64,000 bases of DNA from Candidatus Epulonipiscium sp. Lineage in GTDB: Bacteria > Bacillota > Clostridia > Lachnospirales > Defluviitaleaceae. The stretch spans positions 1-64,000 of the forward strand of contig JAAYML010000127.1 of assembly GCA_012521395.1 (NCBI GenBank), read 5' to 3'. Below the pieces are notes generated by a model that saw nothing but the letters and a program-made list of their open reading frames with translations, made no database searches and was not told the DNA's origin. A program made the translations under genes and the position numbers. Positions within the stretch are counted from its first letter, which is position 1, and each line of letters starts with the position of its first letter. Below, piece by piece: positions 36,281-45,343 of the stretch.

Positions 36281-36310
36281 CCATTTATTATTATTTATTA
36301 TTATTTATTA
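36281..36310. repeat. AT-rich 10-base tandem repeat in the acpP leader
   Basis: TTATTTATTA recurs at 36291-36300 and 36301-36310, and eight of ten bases precede it at 36283-36290. It occupies the untranslated leader of acpP and may simply keep the ribosome-binding region unstructured. Confidence 0.6.
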
Positions 36311-36317
36311 TACATTG

Positions 36318-36346
36318 ATAATAGTATATACTCTTATAACCGTCAA
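36318..36346 (-). promoter_or_regulatory. SigA-type promoter of acpP
   Basis: On the minus strand TTGACG (36341-36346) and TATTAT (36318-36323) are exactly 17 bases apart, each five of six to consensus, directly behind plsX. Confidence 0.75.
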
Positions 36347-36357
36347 TATTAAAATAG

Positions 36358-37365
36358 TTATTGATTAATTTTTTGATTTATTTTTTCTTCGATTTTTTCT
36401 ACAATTTTTTCTTCTTTAAACTTAACCGCTTGTGCTATAGCACTTTGAATGGCTTTTGCATTAGAACTTCCATGAGCTTTTACAACTAAGCCTTGTAGAC
36501 CAAGCATGGGAGCTCCGCCATATTCCGTATAATCAAAACGTTTCTTAACCCGTTTATAAGCAGATTTCGAAAGCAAAGCACCAATTTTTGAAAGATTATC
36601 ATTCATAAGTTCTTCTTTAATAATATTAAACAATGAAAGGGCTAAACCTTCCGTATGTTTTAAAATAATATTCCCTGTAAAAGCATCACAGACAATGACA
36701 TCTGCGACACCCATACTAATATCCCTGCCTTCAATATTGCCTATAAAATTAATATCTGATTTTTCCAATAGAGAAAAAGCTTCTTTTGTTAACTGATTCC
36801 CTTTTTCATTTTCAGTTCCTACATTTATAAGGCCGACCTTAGGAGAAGGAATACCCATAATACTTTCCATATAAATGGAACCCATTAAAGCAAATTGGGC
36901 TAAATAACTGGCTTTAGCATCCATATTGGCCCCACAGTCAATTAATAGGGAAAAACCTTTTATATTTGGTATTAAAGGCGCAAGAGCAGGTCGTTCAATT
37001 CCCCTTGCCCTTCCAACCAAGAAAGTTCCTCCTGCGAGAAGGGCTCCTGTACTTCCTGCTGATATAAAAGCATCCACTTCTTTTTCTTTTAATAATTTTA
37101 AACCAACAACCATAGATGAATCTTTCTTTGATCTTATGGCAGCCACTGGAGAATCATCCATGGTAATGACTTCTGAAGCATGATGAATGGATAATCTGGA
37201 TGAATCCATACCATACTGGCTTAATTCAGTTTTAAGCTTATTTTCATCTCCAACTAAAATAATTTTTATATCCTCTCTGGCAGCTAATACAGCTCCTTTT
37301 ACAATTGCAGAAGGTGCATTGTCTCCCCCCATTGCATCCAGGGCAATCACTGTTTTGTAAGACAT
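36358..37365 (-). CDS. plsX: Phosphate acyltransferase PlsX
   Basis: The 335-residue protein opens with ALDAMGGDNAP and has DAFTGNIILK and GAPMLGLQG regions of the family. It makes acyl-phosphate from acyl-ACP for PlsY. The start is ATG 37365 after GGAGG. It follows rpmF across a hairpin that may reduce readthrough. The last 15 residues are repetitive (EKIEEKINQKINQ). No fapR gene is adjacent. Confidence 0.95.
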   Translation of the reverse strand: MSYKTVIALDAMGGDNAPSAIVKGAVLAAREDIKIILVGDENKLKTELSQYGMDSSRLSIHHASEVITMDDSPVAAIRSKKDSSMVVGLKLLKEKEVDAFISAGSTGALLAGGTFLVGRARGIERPALAPLIPNIKGFSLLIDCGANMDAKASYLAQFALMGSIYMESIMGIPSPKVGLINVGTENEKGNQLTKEAFSLLEKSDINFIGNIEGRDISMGVADVIVCDAFTGNIILKHTEGLALSLFNIIKEELMNDNLSKIGALLSKSAYKRVKKRFDYTEYGGAPMLGLQGLVVKAHGSSNAKAIQSAIAQAVKFKEEKIVEKIEEKINQKINQ

Positions 37366-37420
37366 CTTAACCTCCATTCCGCCTAAGGCCTAATAGGCTT
37401 TAAATCATATTTATATAGAA

Positions 37421-37446
37421 TAAAAGACAGCAAAAGCTGTCTGTTT
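37421..37446 (-). terminator. Weak terminator or attenuator between rpmF and plsX
   Basis: A 7-bp stem (AGACAGC at 37425-37431 with GCTGTCT at 37436-37442, loop AAAA) is followed on the minus strand by TTTATT. It lies just behind the rpmF stop. Confidence 0.6.
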
Positions 37447-37450
37447 AATC

Positions 37451-37627
37451 TTATTCTACGTTTACTACCACTTTATTATTATATGTTCCACATGATTTAC
37501 ATGCTCTATGAGGCATCATTAATTCTCCACACTTCTCACATTTTACTAAATTGGGAGCAGTTAATTTCCAGTTTGCTTTTCTCTTATTTTTTCTCGCCTT
37601 TGAAACTTTTCCCTTTGGTACTGCCAT
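37451..37627 (-). CDS. rpmF: 50S ribosomal protein L32
   Basis: This 58-residue protein starts AVPKGKVSKARKNKRKANWK, the bL32 signature. It holds four zinc cysteines (Cys30, 33, 43, 46), so it is the zinc-containing form. The ATG at 37627 follows GGAGG. It lies between yceD and plsX, the conserved yceD-rpmF-plsX order. The coordinates were derived by translating the minus strand directly, and the stop is TAA at 37451-37453. Confidence 0.96.
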   Translation of the reverse strand: MAVPKGKVSKARKNKRKANWKLTAPNLVKCEKCGELMMPHRACKSCGTYNNKVVVNVE

Positions 37628-37645
37628 TTCCTACACCTCCTTAGG

Positions 37646-38161
37646 TTAACTGTTAGACCCGTTAAATAAGGTTTTTAAAACAGCAAATCGCTCATCAATT
37701 ACATCTTCTTTACAATTACAAGTTCCTTTGTTCAGATCTTGCCCACATTTTGGACATAAGCCTTTACAATGAGCGTTGCAAAGATTTTTCATGGGAATAT
37801 TTAATAAAATATCTTTAATAAAAACAGGTCCTAAATCTATTTCATTTCCCTCTATCGGATGAAACTCTTCATCATCCGCTTTTAGATTGCCTTTTTTAGT
37901 AAAATATTCTTTTAAAGACAATTCAATGGTTACTTCCACTGGTTGTAAACAGCGGCTACAAGGCAATTCTATACGGGTATTTAGTTTACCCGTCAGATAA
38001 AGCTCTTTTCCATCTCCACAGCTTATTTCACCAACAAATCGAACTGGTTCAATAAGCTTAATTTTTTCCTTGCCACACTCAATAAAATCAATCTTTTCAT
38101 CAAAAGATAATTCCATTGAGGAGCCAGGATTATTAATGATTTTAGATACATTAAGTATCAT
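37646..38161 (-). CDS. yceD: YceD/DUF177 family protein
   Basis: The 171-residue protein has the DUF177 beta domain with CSRCLQPVEV and a C-terminal cysteine cluster (LCNAHCKGLCPKCGQDLNKG) that looks zinc-binding. The family is coupled to rpmF and in plants and bacteria is linked to 23S rRNA accumulation. The ATG follows AGAGGTGAT. It heads the yceD-rpmF-plsX transcript behind a perfect consensus promoter. Confidence 0.93.
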   Translation of the reverse strand: MILNVSKIINNPGSSMELSFDEKIDFIECGKEKIKLIEPVRFVGEISCGDGKELYLTGKLNTRIELPCSRCLQPVEVTIELSLKEYFTKKGNLKADDEEFHPIEGNEIDLGPVFIKDILLNIPMKNLCNAHCKGLCPKCGQDLNKGTCNCKEDVIDERFAVLKTLFNGSNS

Positions 38162-38190
38162 GATATCACCTCTGCAGGTTCACTCTTGAT

Positions 38191-38219
38191 ATTATACATA
38201 GAGGTATAATATTTGTCAA
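38191..38219 (-). promoter_or_regulatory. Perfect SigA promoter of yceD-rpmF-plsX
   Basis: On the minus strand TTGACA (38214-38219) and TATAAT (38191-38196) are both exact and exactly 17 bases apart. It is the strongest promoter I see in the window and fits a ribosomal protein gene. Confidence 0.88.
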
Positions 38220-38223
38220 TAAA

Positions 38224-39420
38224 TTATTTTTTTAATAAGTTTCTTGTTTCTCTTGCAATCATCAATTCTTCATTGGTTGGTATAACCAAAGTACGAACCT
38301 TGGCATCTTCAGCAGAAAAATCTCTTTCTATGCCTCTGCATCTATTCTTTTCTTCATCAACCTTTACACCTAAGAAATCAAGATATTTGCAAACATCTCT
38401 TCTTACTTCACTATTATTTTCACCTAAACCTGCCGTAAATACAATAACGTCAATACCATTCATGGCAGCTGCATAAGCACCTATGTACTTTGCTACAGTA
38501 TAAACAAATACTTCCATTGCAATTTCTGCTCTTTTATTTCCGTTGCTTATAGCAGCTTCAATGTCTCTGAAATCACTGGATACACCTGATAAACCAAGTA
38601 TTCCGGACTTTTTATTTAAAATAACATCTACTTCTTCTGAGCTGATATTTTCTTTATCCATTAAGAATCCTACAATTGCAGGGTCAATATCTCCGCAACG
38701 GGTTCCCATCACCAGACCTGCAAGAGGTGTAAATCCCATACTGGTATCAATGGATTGACCATTTTTTACTGCGCATATACTTGCTCCGTTTCCTAAATGG
38801 CATGTAACAATCTTTAATTCTTCAATTGGCTTATTCAACATCTCCGCAGCCCGGTGTGCCACATATTTGTGAGAAGTTCCGTGGAAACCATATCTGCGGA
38901 TTTTATGCTCTTCATATAATTCATAAGGAATAGCATATAAATATGCCCGACTCGGCATGGTTTGATGAAATGCAGTATCAAAAACTGCCACCATAGGTGT
39001 ATCTGGCATTAAATTTCTGCAAGCTTCAATTCCAATTAAATTGGGAGGATTGTGTAAGGGTGCCAAATCACTACATTCTTCAATGGCTTTAATCACTTCA
39101 TCGTCAATAATAACAGAAGCACTGAATTTTTCTCCTCCATGAACTACCCTGTGACCAACGGCTGCAATTTCATCCATACTGCGGATAACCCCATATTCTT
39201 CATGAGTTAATGCAGACAAAACTTCTCTTACAGCATCTTTATGATTTTCCATAGCGACTTCTTTCATAACTGTATCTTTGCCAGCCGGAGTATGTTTAAG
39301 TACAGAACCTTTAATCCCGATTCTGTCACATATTCCTTTTGCATATACTTTTTCTTCGACCATATTAATCAACTGATATTTTAAAGAAGAACTGCCGCAA
39401 TTAATAACTAGAATATTCAT
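38224..39420 (-). CDS. ackA: Acetate kinase
   Basis: The 398-residue protein begins [16 protein letters not shown] and has the family motifs [29 protein letters not shown] and TAGLGENN. It converts acetyl phosphate and ADP to acetate and ATP. It lies 109 bases behind pta in the same direction, so acetate fermentation is likely. The ATG follows GGGAGA. Confidence 0.98.
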   Translation of the reverse strand: MNILVINCGSSSLKYQLINMVEEKVYAKGICDRIGIKGSVLKHTPAGKDTVMKEVAMENHKDAVREVLSALTHEEYGVIRSMDEIAAVGHRVVHGGEKFSASVIIDDEVIKAIEECSDLAPLHNPPNLIGIEACRNLMPDTPMVAVFDTAFHQTMPSRAYLYAIPYELYEEHKIRRYGFHGTSHKYVAHRAAEMLNKPIEELKIVTCHLGNGASICAVKNGQSIDTSMGFTPLAGLVMGTRCGDIDPAIVGFLMDKENISSEEVDVILNKKSGILGLSGVSSDFRDIEAAISNGNKRAEIAMEVFVYTVAKYIGAYAAAMNGIDVIVFTAGLGENNSEVRRDVCKYLDFLGVKVDEEKNRCRGIERDFSAEDAKVRTLVIPTNEELMIARETRNLLKK

Positions 39421-39529
39421 TATTATCGTCTCCCCATATAATATTTATATAAAATTTATTTTTTATTCCTTCAGTGCTTTAATAAAGTATTTAGAATGGA
39501 AATACAATAATTGGATTTATATTGTATTA

Positions 39530-40528
39530 TTAATTTTCATTAATTTGTGCTTGTACACATGTAATGGCTACAACACCAACAATGTCATCATCGCTGCAAC
39601 CTCTGGACAAATCATTGACTGGTTTTGCAATTCCCTGAGTTATTGGACCATAAGCTTCAGCTTTTGCCAGTCTCTGAGTCAACTTATAGCCAATATTACC
39701 CGCATCTAAATCAGGAAAGATTAATACATTGGCTTTACCAGCTATTTCACTGCCTGGTGCTTTACTTGCGCCTACACTTGGTACAATCGCTGCATCCAGT
39801 TGTAATTCTCCATCTATCTTTAAATCCGGAGCCAATTCTTTAGCTATTTTGGTTGCTTCAATCACCTTGTCTACATCGGGGTGACAAGCACTGCCTTTTG
39901 TTGAAAAAGAAAGCATTCCAACTATAGGTTCAGTAGCTACTAAATGTTCAAAGGATTTTGCTGAACTAACAGCAATCGCAGCTAATTCCTCAGAATTCGG
40001 ATTTGGAACTAAACCAGCATCTGAGAAAATAAAAGTTCCATTTGCTCCATATTCACAATCTGGAACAACCATAACAAAAAATGCAGAAACCAATTTTGTA
40101 TTGGGAGCCGTTTTTAAAATTTGGAGAGAAGGTCTGAGAACATCAGCAGTAGAATTTACAGCACCTGCTACCATGCCATCTGCTATGCCTTTTTTTACCA
40201 TCATCACAGCAAAATATAAAGGATTTTTAAGAAGCTCTTCTGCTTTTTCTCTGGTCATACCTTTATTTTTTCTTAATTCAACTAATGTATCAATAAAATC
40301 ATTCATTTGGGCATAGTTTTCCGGATCTATGATTTTAACTCCGGAGATATCCAGTCCTTCTGCTTTTTCTAAGATCTCATTTTCTTTCCCAATAAGAATA
40401 ATATTGGCTATATCTTCTTTTAAAATTTTCTCTGTTGCCTTTAAAGTTCTTAACTCTAATGATTCGGGCAATACAATAGTTTTTTTGTCACTTTTTGCTC
40501 TTTGCTTGATTGTTTGTATAAAGTCCAC
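39530..40528 (-). CDS. pta: Phosphate acetyltransferase
   Basis: The 332-residue protein is the short, single-domain Pta type, with GMVAGAVNSTADVLRP and FSDAGLVPNPNSEELAAIA. It converts acetyl-CoA and phosphate to acetyl phosphate for ackA. The start is GTG 40528, seven bases after GAGGAG. It has its own SigA promoter with a palindrome over the -35 box. Confidence 0.97.
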   Translation of the reverse strand: MDFIQTIKQRAKSDKKTIVLPESLELRTLKATEKILKEDIANIILIGKENEILEKAEGLDISGVKIIDPENYAQMNDFIDTLVELRKNKGMTREKAEELLKNPLYFAVMMVKKGIADGMVAGAVNSTADVLRPSLQILKTAPNTKLVSAFFVMVVPDCEYGANGTFIFSDAGLVPNPNSEELAAIAVSSAKSFEHLVATEPIVGMLSFSTKGSACHPDVDKVIEATKIAKELAPDLKIDGELQLDAAIVPSVGASKAPGSEIAGKANVLIFPDLDAGNIGYKLTQRLAKAEAYGPITQGIAKPVNDLSRGCSDDDIVGVVAITCVQAQINEN

Positions 40529-40561
40529 AACAATACTCCTCTCAATAATTTTCCACTAACT

Positions 40562-40590
40562 ATTATAAACAAACTGCTTATTGTATACAA
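40562..40590 (-). promoter_or_regulatory. SigA-type promoter of pta-ackA with overlapping palindrome
   Basis: On the minus strand TTGTAT (40585-40590) and a perfect TATAAT (40562-40567) are 17 bases apart. The -35 box lies within the perfect 14-base palindrome TATTGTATACAATA (40579-40592), which might be an operator. Confidence 0.6.
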
Positions 40591-40637
40591 TAGTCTTAAG
40601 GAAAGTTTATCTTTTTTTTAGTTTTTCGACAGCTATA

Positions 40638-40664
40638 TTGACATAAAAATATGGCATATAGAAT
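40638..40664 (+). promoter_or_regulatory. Probable promoter of tmcAL-ylbJ
   Basis: A perfect TTGACA at 40638-40643 is followed by TAGAAT after 15 bases (40659-40664). A TATAAT at 40667-40672 is too far away to pair well. The exact -10 box is therefore uncertain. Confidence 0.45.
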
Positions 40665-40697
40665 AATATAATTATCATCTTGATAGGGAGAATGATT

Positions 40698-41957
40698 ATG
40701 AAAGTATTAGGCATTGTTGCTGAATACAATCCTTTTCACAATGGACATTTGTATCATTTAGAAGAATCCAAAAGAATCAGCCATTCTGACTTTACCGTTG
40801 TCGTTATGAGTGGCAATTATGTTCAAAGAGGCGAACCAGCTATCGTTGATAAGTGGACAAGAACACAGATGGCTTTAGAATCAGGAGCTGACCTGGTTCT
40901 TGAATTACCGCTTATATATGCCACATCCAGCGCTGAGTTTTTTGCCTTTGGAGCAATATCCATCCTGCATCATTCAAATATTGTTGACCACTTATCCTTT
41001 GGCAGCGAATCAGGCTCTATAGATTTATTATCACAAATAGCCAGTTTTTTATTCTTGGAATCAGAGCATTATAAAATGAAACTTAAAGAATATTTGTCGG
41101 AAGGCCTTCCTTTCCCCAGTGCAAGAAATAAGGCCTTAATCAGCGATATGTCAGATAAAAATACAAGCATTCCTGTAGAAGAATTAAGCCAGGTACTTTC
41201 TTCCCCAAATAATATTTTAGCCATTGAATATTTAAAAGCTTTAAAACGCTTAAACAGTCCTATTAAACCTTTTACCATTAAAAGAAAAGGGGCTTCATAC
41301 CATTCAACCCAGTTAGATACGCTCTTTGCTTCAGCTACAGGCATCCGGCATGCCCTTAAGAATAAAGACCATAGTATATTATACAAAACCATGCCAAAAA
41401 AAGCGGCTGATTTATTTTTGGAAGCCATCCATTTGGGCAAGGCTCCTGTTTATTACGATGATTTTTCTTTTGAATTACAATACCTCCTTAGAAGTATGCC
41501 TATGGAAGAAATTAAAAAAATTATGGAAGTGGATGAAGGTATTGAAAACAGAATAAATAAAGCTGCCATGAATCATTTTTACATTAAAGAGATCATTGAA
41601 TCGGTTAAAACAAAAAGATATACGATGACAAGAATTCAAAGGACCTTGCTCCATATTCTTTTGCAGATTTATTCTGAAGACTTTTGGGAACTTCATAGAC
41701 ACGGGGGACCTCAGTATATAAGAATTCTTGGCTTTAGAAAAAGTGCAGCACCTTTACTAAAAAAGCTAAAGATAAATTCAAAACTCCCTATTATTTCTAA
41801 TGTAAGAAGAGCCTACAGGGATTTTAGTGGTCTTCCTAAAAAAATGCTTGAAAAAGAAATTCAGTCAACAGATATTTACAGCCTTCACTATCCAAATCTT
41901 TGTCAAAGAAAAAGCGGCATCGAATTTTCTATGCCTTTAATCATCATCAATAAATAA
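40698..41957 (+). CDS. tmcAL: tRNA(Met) cytidine acetate ligase TmcAL (YlbM)
   Basis: The 419-residue protein opens with the nucleotidyltransferase motif IVAEYNPFHNGH and continues with VVMSGNYVQRGEPA. TmcAL uses ATP and acetate to acetylate C34 of elongator tRNA-Met. Its place beside the acetate-forming pta-ackA pair is notable, since acetate is the substrate. The start is ATG 40698, seven bases after AGGGAGA. It is divergent from pta and leads into ylbJ. Confidence 0.94.
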   Translation: MKVLGIVAEYNPFHNGHLYHLEESKRISHSDFTVVVMSGNYVQRGEPAIVDKWTRTQMALESGADLVLELPLIYATSSAEFFAFGAISILHHSNIVDHLSFGSESGSIDLLSQIASFLFLESEHYKMKLKEYLSEGLPFPSARNKALISDMSDKNTSIPVEELSQVLSSPNNILAIEYLKALKRLNSPIKPFTIKRKGASYHSTQLDTLFASATGIRHALKNKDHSILYKTMPKKAADLFLEAIHLGKAPVYYDDFSFELQYLLRSMPMEEIKKIMEVDEGIENRINKAAMNHFYIKEIIESVKTKRYTMTRIQRTLLHILLQIYSEDFWELHRHGGPQYIRILGFRKSAAPLLKKLKINSKLPIISNVRRAYRDFSGLPKKMLEKEIQSTDIYSLHYPNLCQRKSGIEFSMPLIIINK

Positions 41958-42028
41958 AACACACGTATGATTATCCCTCCTGAAACATATTTTATATAAG
42001 AGTTATTTTTAAAAAATTGAGGGATATG

Positions 42029-43222
42029 ATGAGATATAAGGATACGCTTTCTTTATCCAGACTTATTACTGTCTGCATTATTATTTTATTAACAACTGGC
42101 ATTATTATCTTTCCCCAGGAAGTACTGGAGGCTTCTAAAAGAGGAATACAATTATGGTTTAATACCTTGTTCCCTTCTTTATTTCCTTTTATGGTTGCTA
42201 CTTATCTGTTAATTGAATTAGGAGTCGTTCACTTTATCGGTATTTTGTTTGAACCTGTGATGGGACCTATTTTTAATGTCCCAGGAGAAGGCGCCTTTCC
42301 CTGGATGATGGGAATTATTTCCGGTTATCCCATTGGGGCAAAAATAACTGCTGATTTACGGTGTAAAGGAAAGATCAGCCAGGTTGAAGCCCAAAGGCTT
42401 ATAGCTTTTACAAATAATAGCGGCCCCTTATTTATTTTAGGGGCCGTCTCTGCAGGCATGCTTTCAAAAGCCGAAACAGGGTTTTTTTTATTAGCTATTC
42501 ACTATCTTTCTTCCTTAACCGTTGGCTTGCTTTTTAGATTCTATAAAAAAGAAAAAAAAGTACATGGAAAAAAATACAAAAATATTATTAAGAAATCCTT
42601 CCAACAACTTTCCCTCATTCAAAAGAACAACTCAAAAAAAATAGGTTTAATTCTTAAAGAAAGCATTATGTCTTCCATGGATACTGTTGTTCAAATAGGT
42701 GGCTTTGTCATCCTTTTTTCAGTCACATCACAATTGCTTGAATTATCTTCCCTGTTAGATTTATTCACTAAATTGTTTAAACCATTTTTTAAGCTGATTG
42801 TTTTTAGTCCCAAACTAATAAGTGCATTTCTTCTGGGGATTATTGAAATCACCAATGGTATCAGCAGGATTGGTCTTTGTTCAGCGAGTCTTAAAGAAGA
42901 ACTTGCATTAGTCAGCTTTTTAATTGCCTTTGGAGGTCTGTCTGTATTCATGCAGACTGTCAGTGTCATTAGTTCTTCGGATATTAACATTCCCATCTAT
43001 GCCTGTGCAAAACTACTGCAAGGCCTTTTTGCATTTATTTATTCTGTAACCTTCTATCCCCAAATGACAAAAATATCTGCTTATACACAAACGGTTTTTA
43101 ATCCTATTTCTTACAATATCACCAACAGCTTCTGGTTCAAAAGCGGACCTTATCTTTGTGCCTTTATTTGTATCCTTTTTATTCTCTTTAATATCAAACT
43201 CTTTCGGACTAAAGAAAATTAA
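42029..43222 (+). CDS. ylbJ: Sporulation integral membrane protein YlbJ
   Basis: The 397-residue protein has about eight hydrophobic helices and two nucleoside-recognition (Gate) type domains, with NTLFPSLFPFMVATYLL and MMGIISGYPIGAKI. YlbJ is needed for spore cortex formation in Bacillus. The start is ATG 42029 after GAGGGA; an ATG three bases earlier is possible. It lies 71 bases behind tmcAL and converges on the next minus-strand gene with only seven bases between. Confidence 0.9.
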   Translation: MRYKDTLSLSRLITVCIIILLTTGIIIFPQEVLEASKRGIQLWFNTLFPSLFPFMVATYLLIELGVVHFIGILFEPVMGPIFNVPGEGAFPWMMGIISGYPIGAKITADLRCKGKISQVEAQRLIAFTNNSGPLFILGAVSAGMLSKAETGFFLLAIHYLSSLTVGLLFRFYKKEKKVHGKKYKNIIKKSFQQLSLIQKNNSKKIGLILKESIMSSMDTVVQIGGFVILFSVTSQLLELSSLLDLFTKLFKPFFKLIVFSPKLISAFLLGIIEITNGISRIGLCSASLKEELALVSFLIAFGGLSVFMQTVSVISSSDINIPIYACAKLLQGLFAFIYSVTFYPQMTKISAYTQTVFNPISYNITNSFWFKSGPYLCAFICILFILFNIKLFRTKEN

Positions 43223-43229
43223 CAAAGGA

Positions 43230-43739
43230 TTACTTTTGAGCATTCCCTTTTAATTCCTGACGGTTGGTATAAATGGTATTAATGACTCTGCCCAAACTAT
43301 CTTCTAATTCCATATTTTGATTATGTATAACTTCTAAAGCTTGCTTTAAGCTTTTTTCAACTTCTGCTAAAATTTCATCTGCATAATCTAAAGCACCTAA
43401 ACGCATTTCCCTGGCATTTTGCTTGGCAGCTTCAATGATTTCTTCAGCTTGTTCATAGGCTCTTTTTGTAATTTCATGCTCGTCCACCAGTTTTGCCAGT
43501 TTTGCATCTGCTTCTTTTAAGGTATTTTCAGCTTCTTTTTGAGCATCAATCAATATTTTATTTCTTTCTTCAATAACCCACTTGGATTGCTTAATCTCAT
43601 TAGGAAGTTTTAAACGGATATCCGTAATAATCTCATATAATTCGTCTTTATCAATCATCACTTTACCTGTAAAAGGTACTGCACTGCTTGAATCCAGCAT
43701 GTCTTCGATTGCCTCTAATAATTGTAAAATACTATCCAT
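43230..43739 (-). CDS. Coiled-coil protein of unknown function next to coaD
   Basis: The 169-residue protein is almost entirely helical, with a long coiled coil at about 50-150 (KEAENTLKEADAKLAKL, YEQAEEIIEAAKQNAREM). It resembles proteins annotated loosely as ATPase or ATP-synthase-b-like in Clostridia, and shows no nucleotide-binding motif. DivIVA-like scaffolding is possible but unproven. It lies 11 bases behind coaD. The start is ATG 43739 after GAGGTGG. Confidence 0.75.
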   Translation of the reverse strand: MDSILQLLEAIEDMLDSSSAVPFTGKVMIDKDELYEIITDIRLKLPNEIKQSKWVIEERNKILIDAQKEAENTLKEADAKLAKLVDEHEITKRAYEQAEEIIEAAKQNAREMRLGALDYADEILAEVEKSLKQALEVIHNQNMELEDSLGRVINTIYTNRQELKGNAQK

Positions 43740-43750
43740 ACCATCCCACC

Positions 43751-44227
43751 TCACTTAAATTTTGATTTCAGGTATTCCTCAACTACAGGAGGTACCAATG
43801 CATGTATATCTCCGCCAAACATTGCAATTTCCTTTACAACACTGGAACTTAAAAATGAATAATGGATGTTGGTGGCCAGAAATATCGTTTCTATATTTTT
43901 ATTTAAACTACGGTTTGTCTGAGCCATCTGAAGCTCATATTCAAAATCCGACATTGCCCGTAAGCCTCTTACAATAATTGTAGCATTTTTCTTGGCAGCA
44001 AAATCAACAAGTAAACCAGAAAAAGCTTCTACCTCTACATTTTTTAAATATTTTGTAGTGGCTTTTAAAAGATCAATACGTTCTTCTACAGTTAATAAAG
44101 GCTGTTTTTTTACATTAGACAAAACACCAATTATTAAGTGGTCTACCATTTCTGAAGCCCTGAAAATAATATCAATATGTCCATTGGTAACGGGGTCAAA
44201 ACTACCGGGATAAATCGCTATTTTCAT
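43751..44227 (-). CDS. coaD: Phosphopantetheine adenylyltransferase
   Basis: The 158-residue protein has the nucleotidyltransferase motif [16 protein letters not shown] near residue 6 and the C-terminal [13 protein letters not shown]. It transfers AMP to 4'-phosphopantetheine, the fourth step of coenzyme A synthesis; coaBC is also in the window (61723-62931). It overlaps rsmD by four bases, the conserved rsmD-coaD pair. The ATG follows GGAGG. Confidence 0.97.
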   Translation of the reverse strand: MKIAIYPGSFDPVTNGHIDIIFRASEMVDHLIIGVLSNVKKQPLLTVEERIDLLKATTKYLKNVEVEAFSGLLVDFAAKKNATIIVRGLRAMSDFEYELQMAQTNRSLNKNIETIFLATNIHYSFLSSSVVKEIAMFGGDIHALVPPVVEEYLKSKFK

Positions 44228-44784
44228 AAAGATTCCTCCACTACTTTTAAAAAAGTCATCCTTGTCGTCTTAAAAATTTTTTCTTTCCATATCCATAAAT
44301 CAGCAATAGCTTGTATTCGTTTTTCTGAAGAATGCTCAACAATAATATAACCTGAAGGAGTAATAAGATTCAGCTTTGAAATCTTTTCCAAAATTTTCTC
44401 TATATCATTGTCCAAATAAGGAGGATCCATGAAAATGATGTCAAATATTTCTCCTTTTTCTTTTAAGATATCTAATCCTTTATTGACATCATTCTGATAA
44501 ATAACAGCCTTATCAATTAATTTTGTGTGGTTCAAATTATCTTCAATAATTTTCCGGCAAATACGCGATCTATCTATAAAAACTGCTTTTTTAGCTCCTC
44601 TGCTTAATGCTTCTATCCCAATGGCTCCCGTACCACTATACAGATCTAAAAAATTGCAATCATAAAGATCTGGGGCAATTATATTAAAAAGGCTTTCTTT
44701 TATCTTATCTGTCGTTGGCCGGGTATCCATTCCTTTTGGCGCTTTCAGTTTGTGTCCTTTAGCAACTCCGGCAATCACTCTCAA
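44224..44784 (-). CDS. rsmD: 16S rRNA (guanine966-N2)-methyltransferase
   Basis: The 186-residue protein has an SAM site [19 protein letters not shown] and the catalytic DPPY. It modifies G966 of 16S rRNA. The start is TTG 44784, five bases after GGAGGAA, giving the usual [13 protein letters not shown] opening; the longer ORF from 44817 has no ribosome-binding site. It is followed by coaD with a four-base overlap. Confidence 0.94.
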   Translation of the reverse strand: MRVIAGVAKGHKLKAPKGMDTRPTTDKIKESLFNIIAPDLYDCNFLDLYSGTGAIGIEALSRGAKKAVFIDRSRICRKIIEDNLNHTKLIDKAVIYQNDVNKGLDILKEKGEIFDIIFMDPPYLDNDIEKILEKISKLNLITPSGYIIVEHSSEKRIQAIADLWIWKEKIFKTTRMTFLKVVEESL

Positions 44785-44937
44785 ACATATTCCTCCAATT
44801 TGAACATAAAAACTCATTTTCTATCAAAATAAGAAAAATTACTTCATACCTATAATTTAATAATAAACTGAATAAAAGTCAATTATTATGTTCATAATAA
44901 TAGCGAATCCTTAAATATTCTTTCTGTTTCCTCTCCC

Positions 44938-44968
44938 TAATTACATCGATATTTTATCGATGTAATTA
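44938..44968. repeat. Perfect 14-bp inverted repeat upstream of rsmD
   Basis: TAATTACATCGATA (44938-44951) and its exact complement TATCGATGTAATTA (44955-44968) flank a three-base TTT. The element lies between the SASP terminator and rsmD. It lacks a following T-run of terminator type, so an operator or a transcript-end hairpin are both possible. Confidence 0.85.
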
Positions 44969-44975
44969 ATTTTAT

Positions 44976-45012
44976 ATAAAAAGGAATGACATAAAATGCC
45001 ATTCCTTTTTAT
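44976..45012 (-). terminator. Terminator of the SASP gene
   Basis: Arms AAAAAGGAATG (44978-44988) and CATTCCTTTTT (45000-45010), with three further inner pairs, give on the minus strand a strong stem followed by TTTTT. It lies 15 bases past the SASP stop. Confidence 0.85.
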
Positions 45013-45024
45013 CTTTTATTTTTA

Positions 45025-45237
45025 TTATTGAAGAGTTGTATTTCCTGCCATTTGACGTTCTTGTTGTTCAATCATTCTTTTAACCATGTATCCGCCAACA
45101 GAACCGTTTTGGGCAGAAGTTAAATCTCCATTATATCCTTGTTTTAAAGGTACTCCAATTTCGTTTGCAATTTCAAATTTAAATCTGTCAAGGGCTGCTT
45201 TTGCTTCAGGAACTGCTTTACGGTTTCTACTTGCCAT
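45025..45237 (-). CDS. Alpha/beta-type small acid-soluble spore protein
   Basis: The 70-residue protein has the SASP signatures ALDRFKFEIANEIGV (with the germination-protease cut site) and LTSAQNGSVGGYMVKRMI. These proteins coat spore DNA against UV and are degraded at germination. The ATG follows GGAGG. A CATAATA box at 45297-45303 (minus strand) fits a SigG -10 element, but a convincing -35 is not seen. A small hairpin in the leader (45273-45292) may stabilise the mRNA. Confidence 0.95.
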   Translation of the reverse strand: MASRNRKAVPEAKAALDRFKFEIANEIGVPLKQGYNGDLTSAQNGSVGGYMVKRMIEQQERQMAGNTTLQ

Positions 45238-45343
45238 AATATTACCTCCTTTTAATTTCAGCCATTTTTTGATATACCTTGTTTAAGGTACATTCATATT
45301 ATGTGCAATTTTTTGTCGAATATAATAGTAAATTATGGCATTC

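Noticed and set aside
36281..36310. Tandem TTATTTATTA units taken as a possible CRISPR or iteron array
   Set aside because: The units are only 10 bases, AT-only and without spacers. They look like low-complexity leader sequence of acpP.
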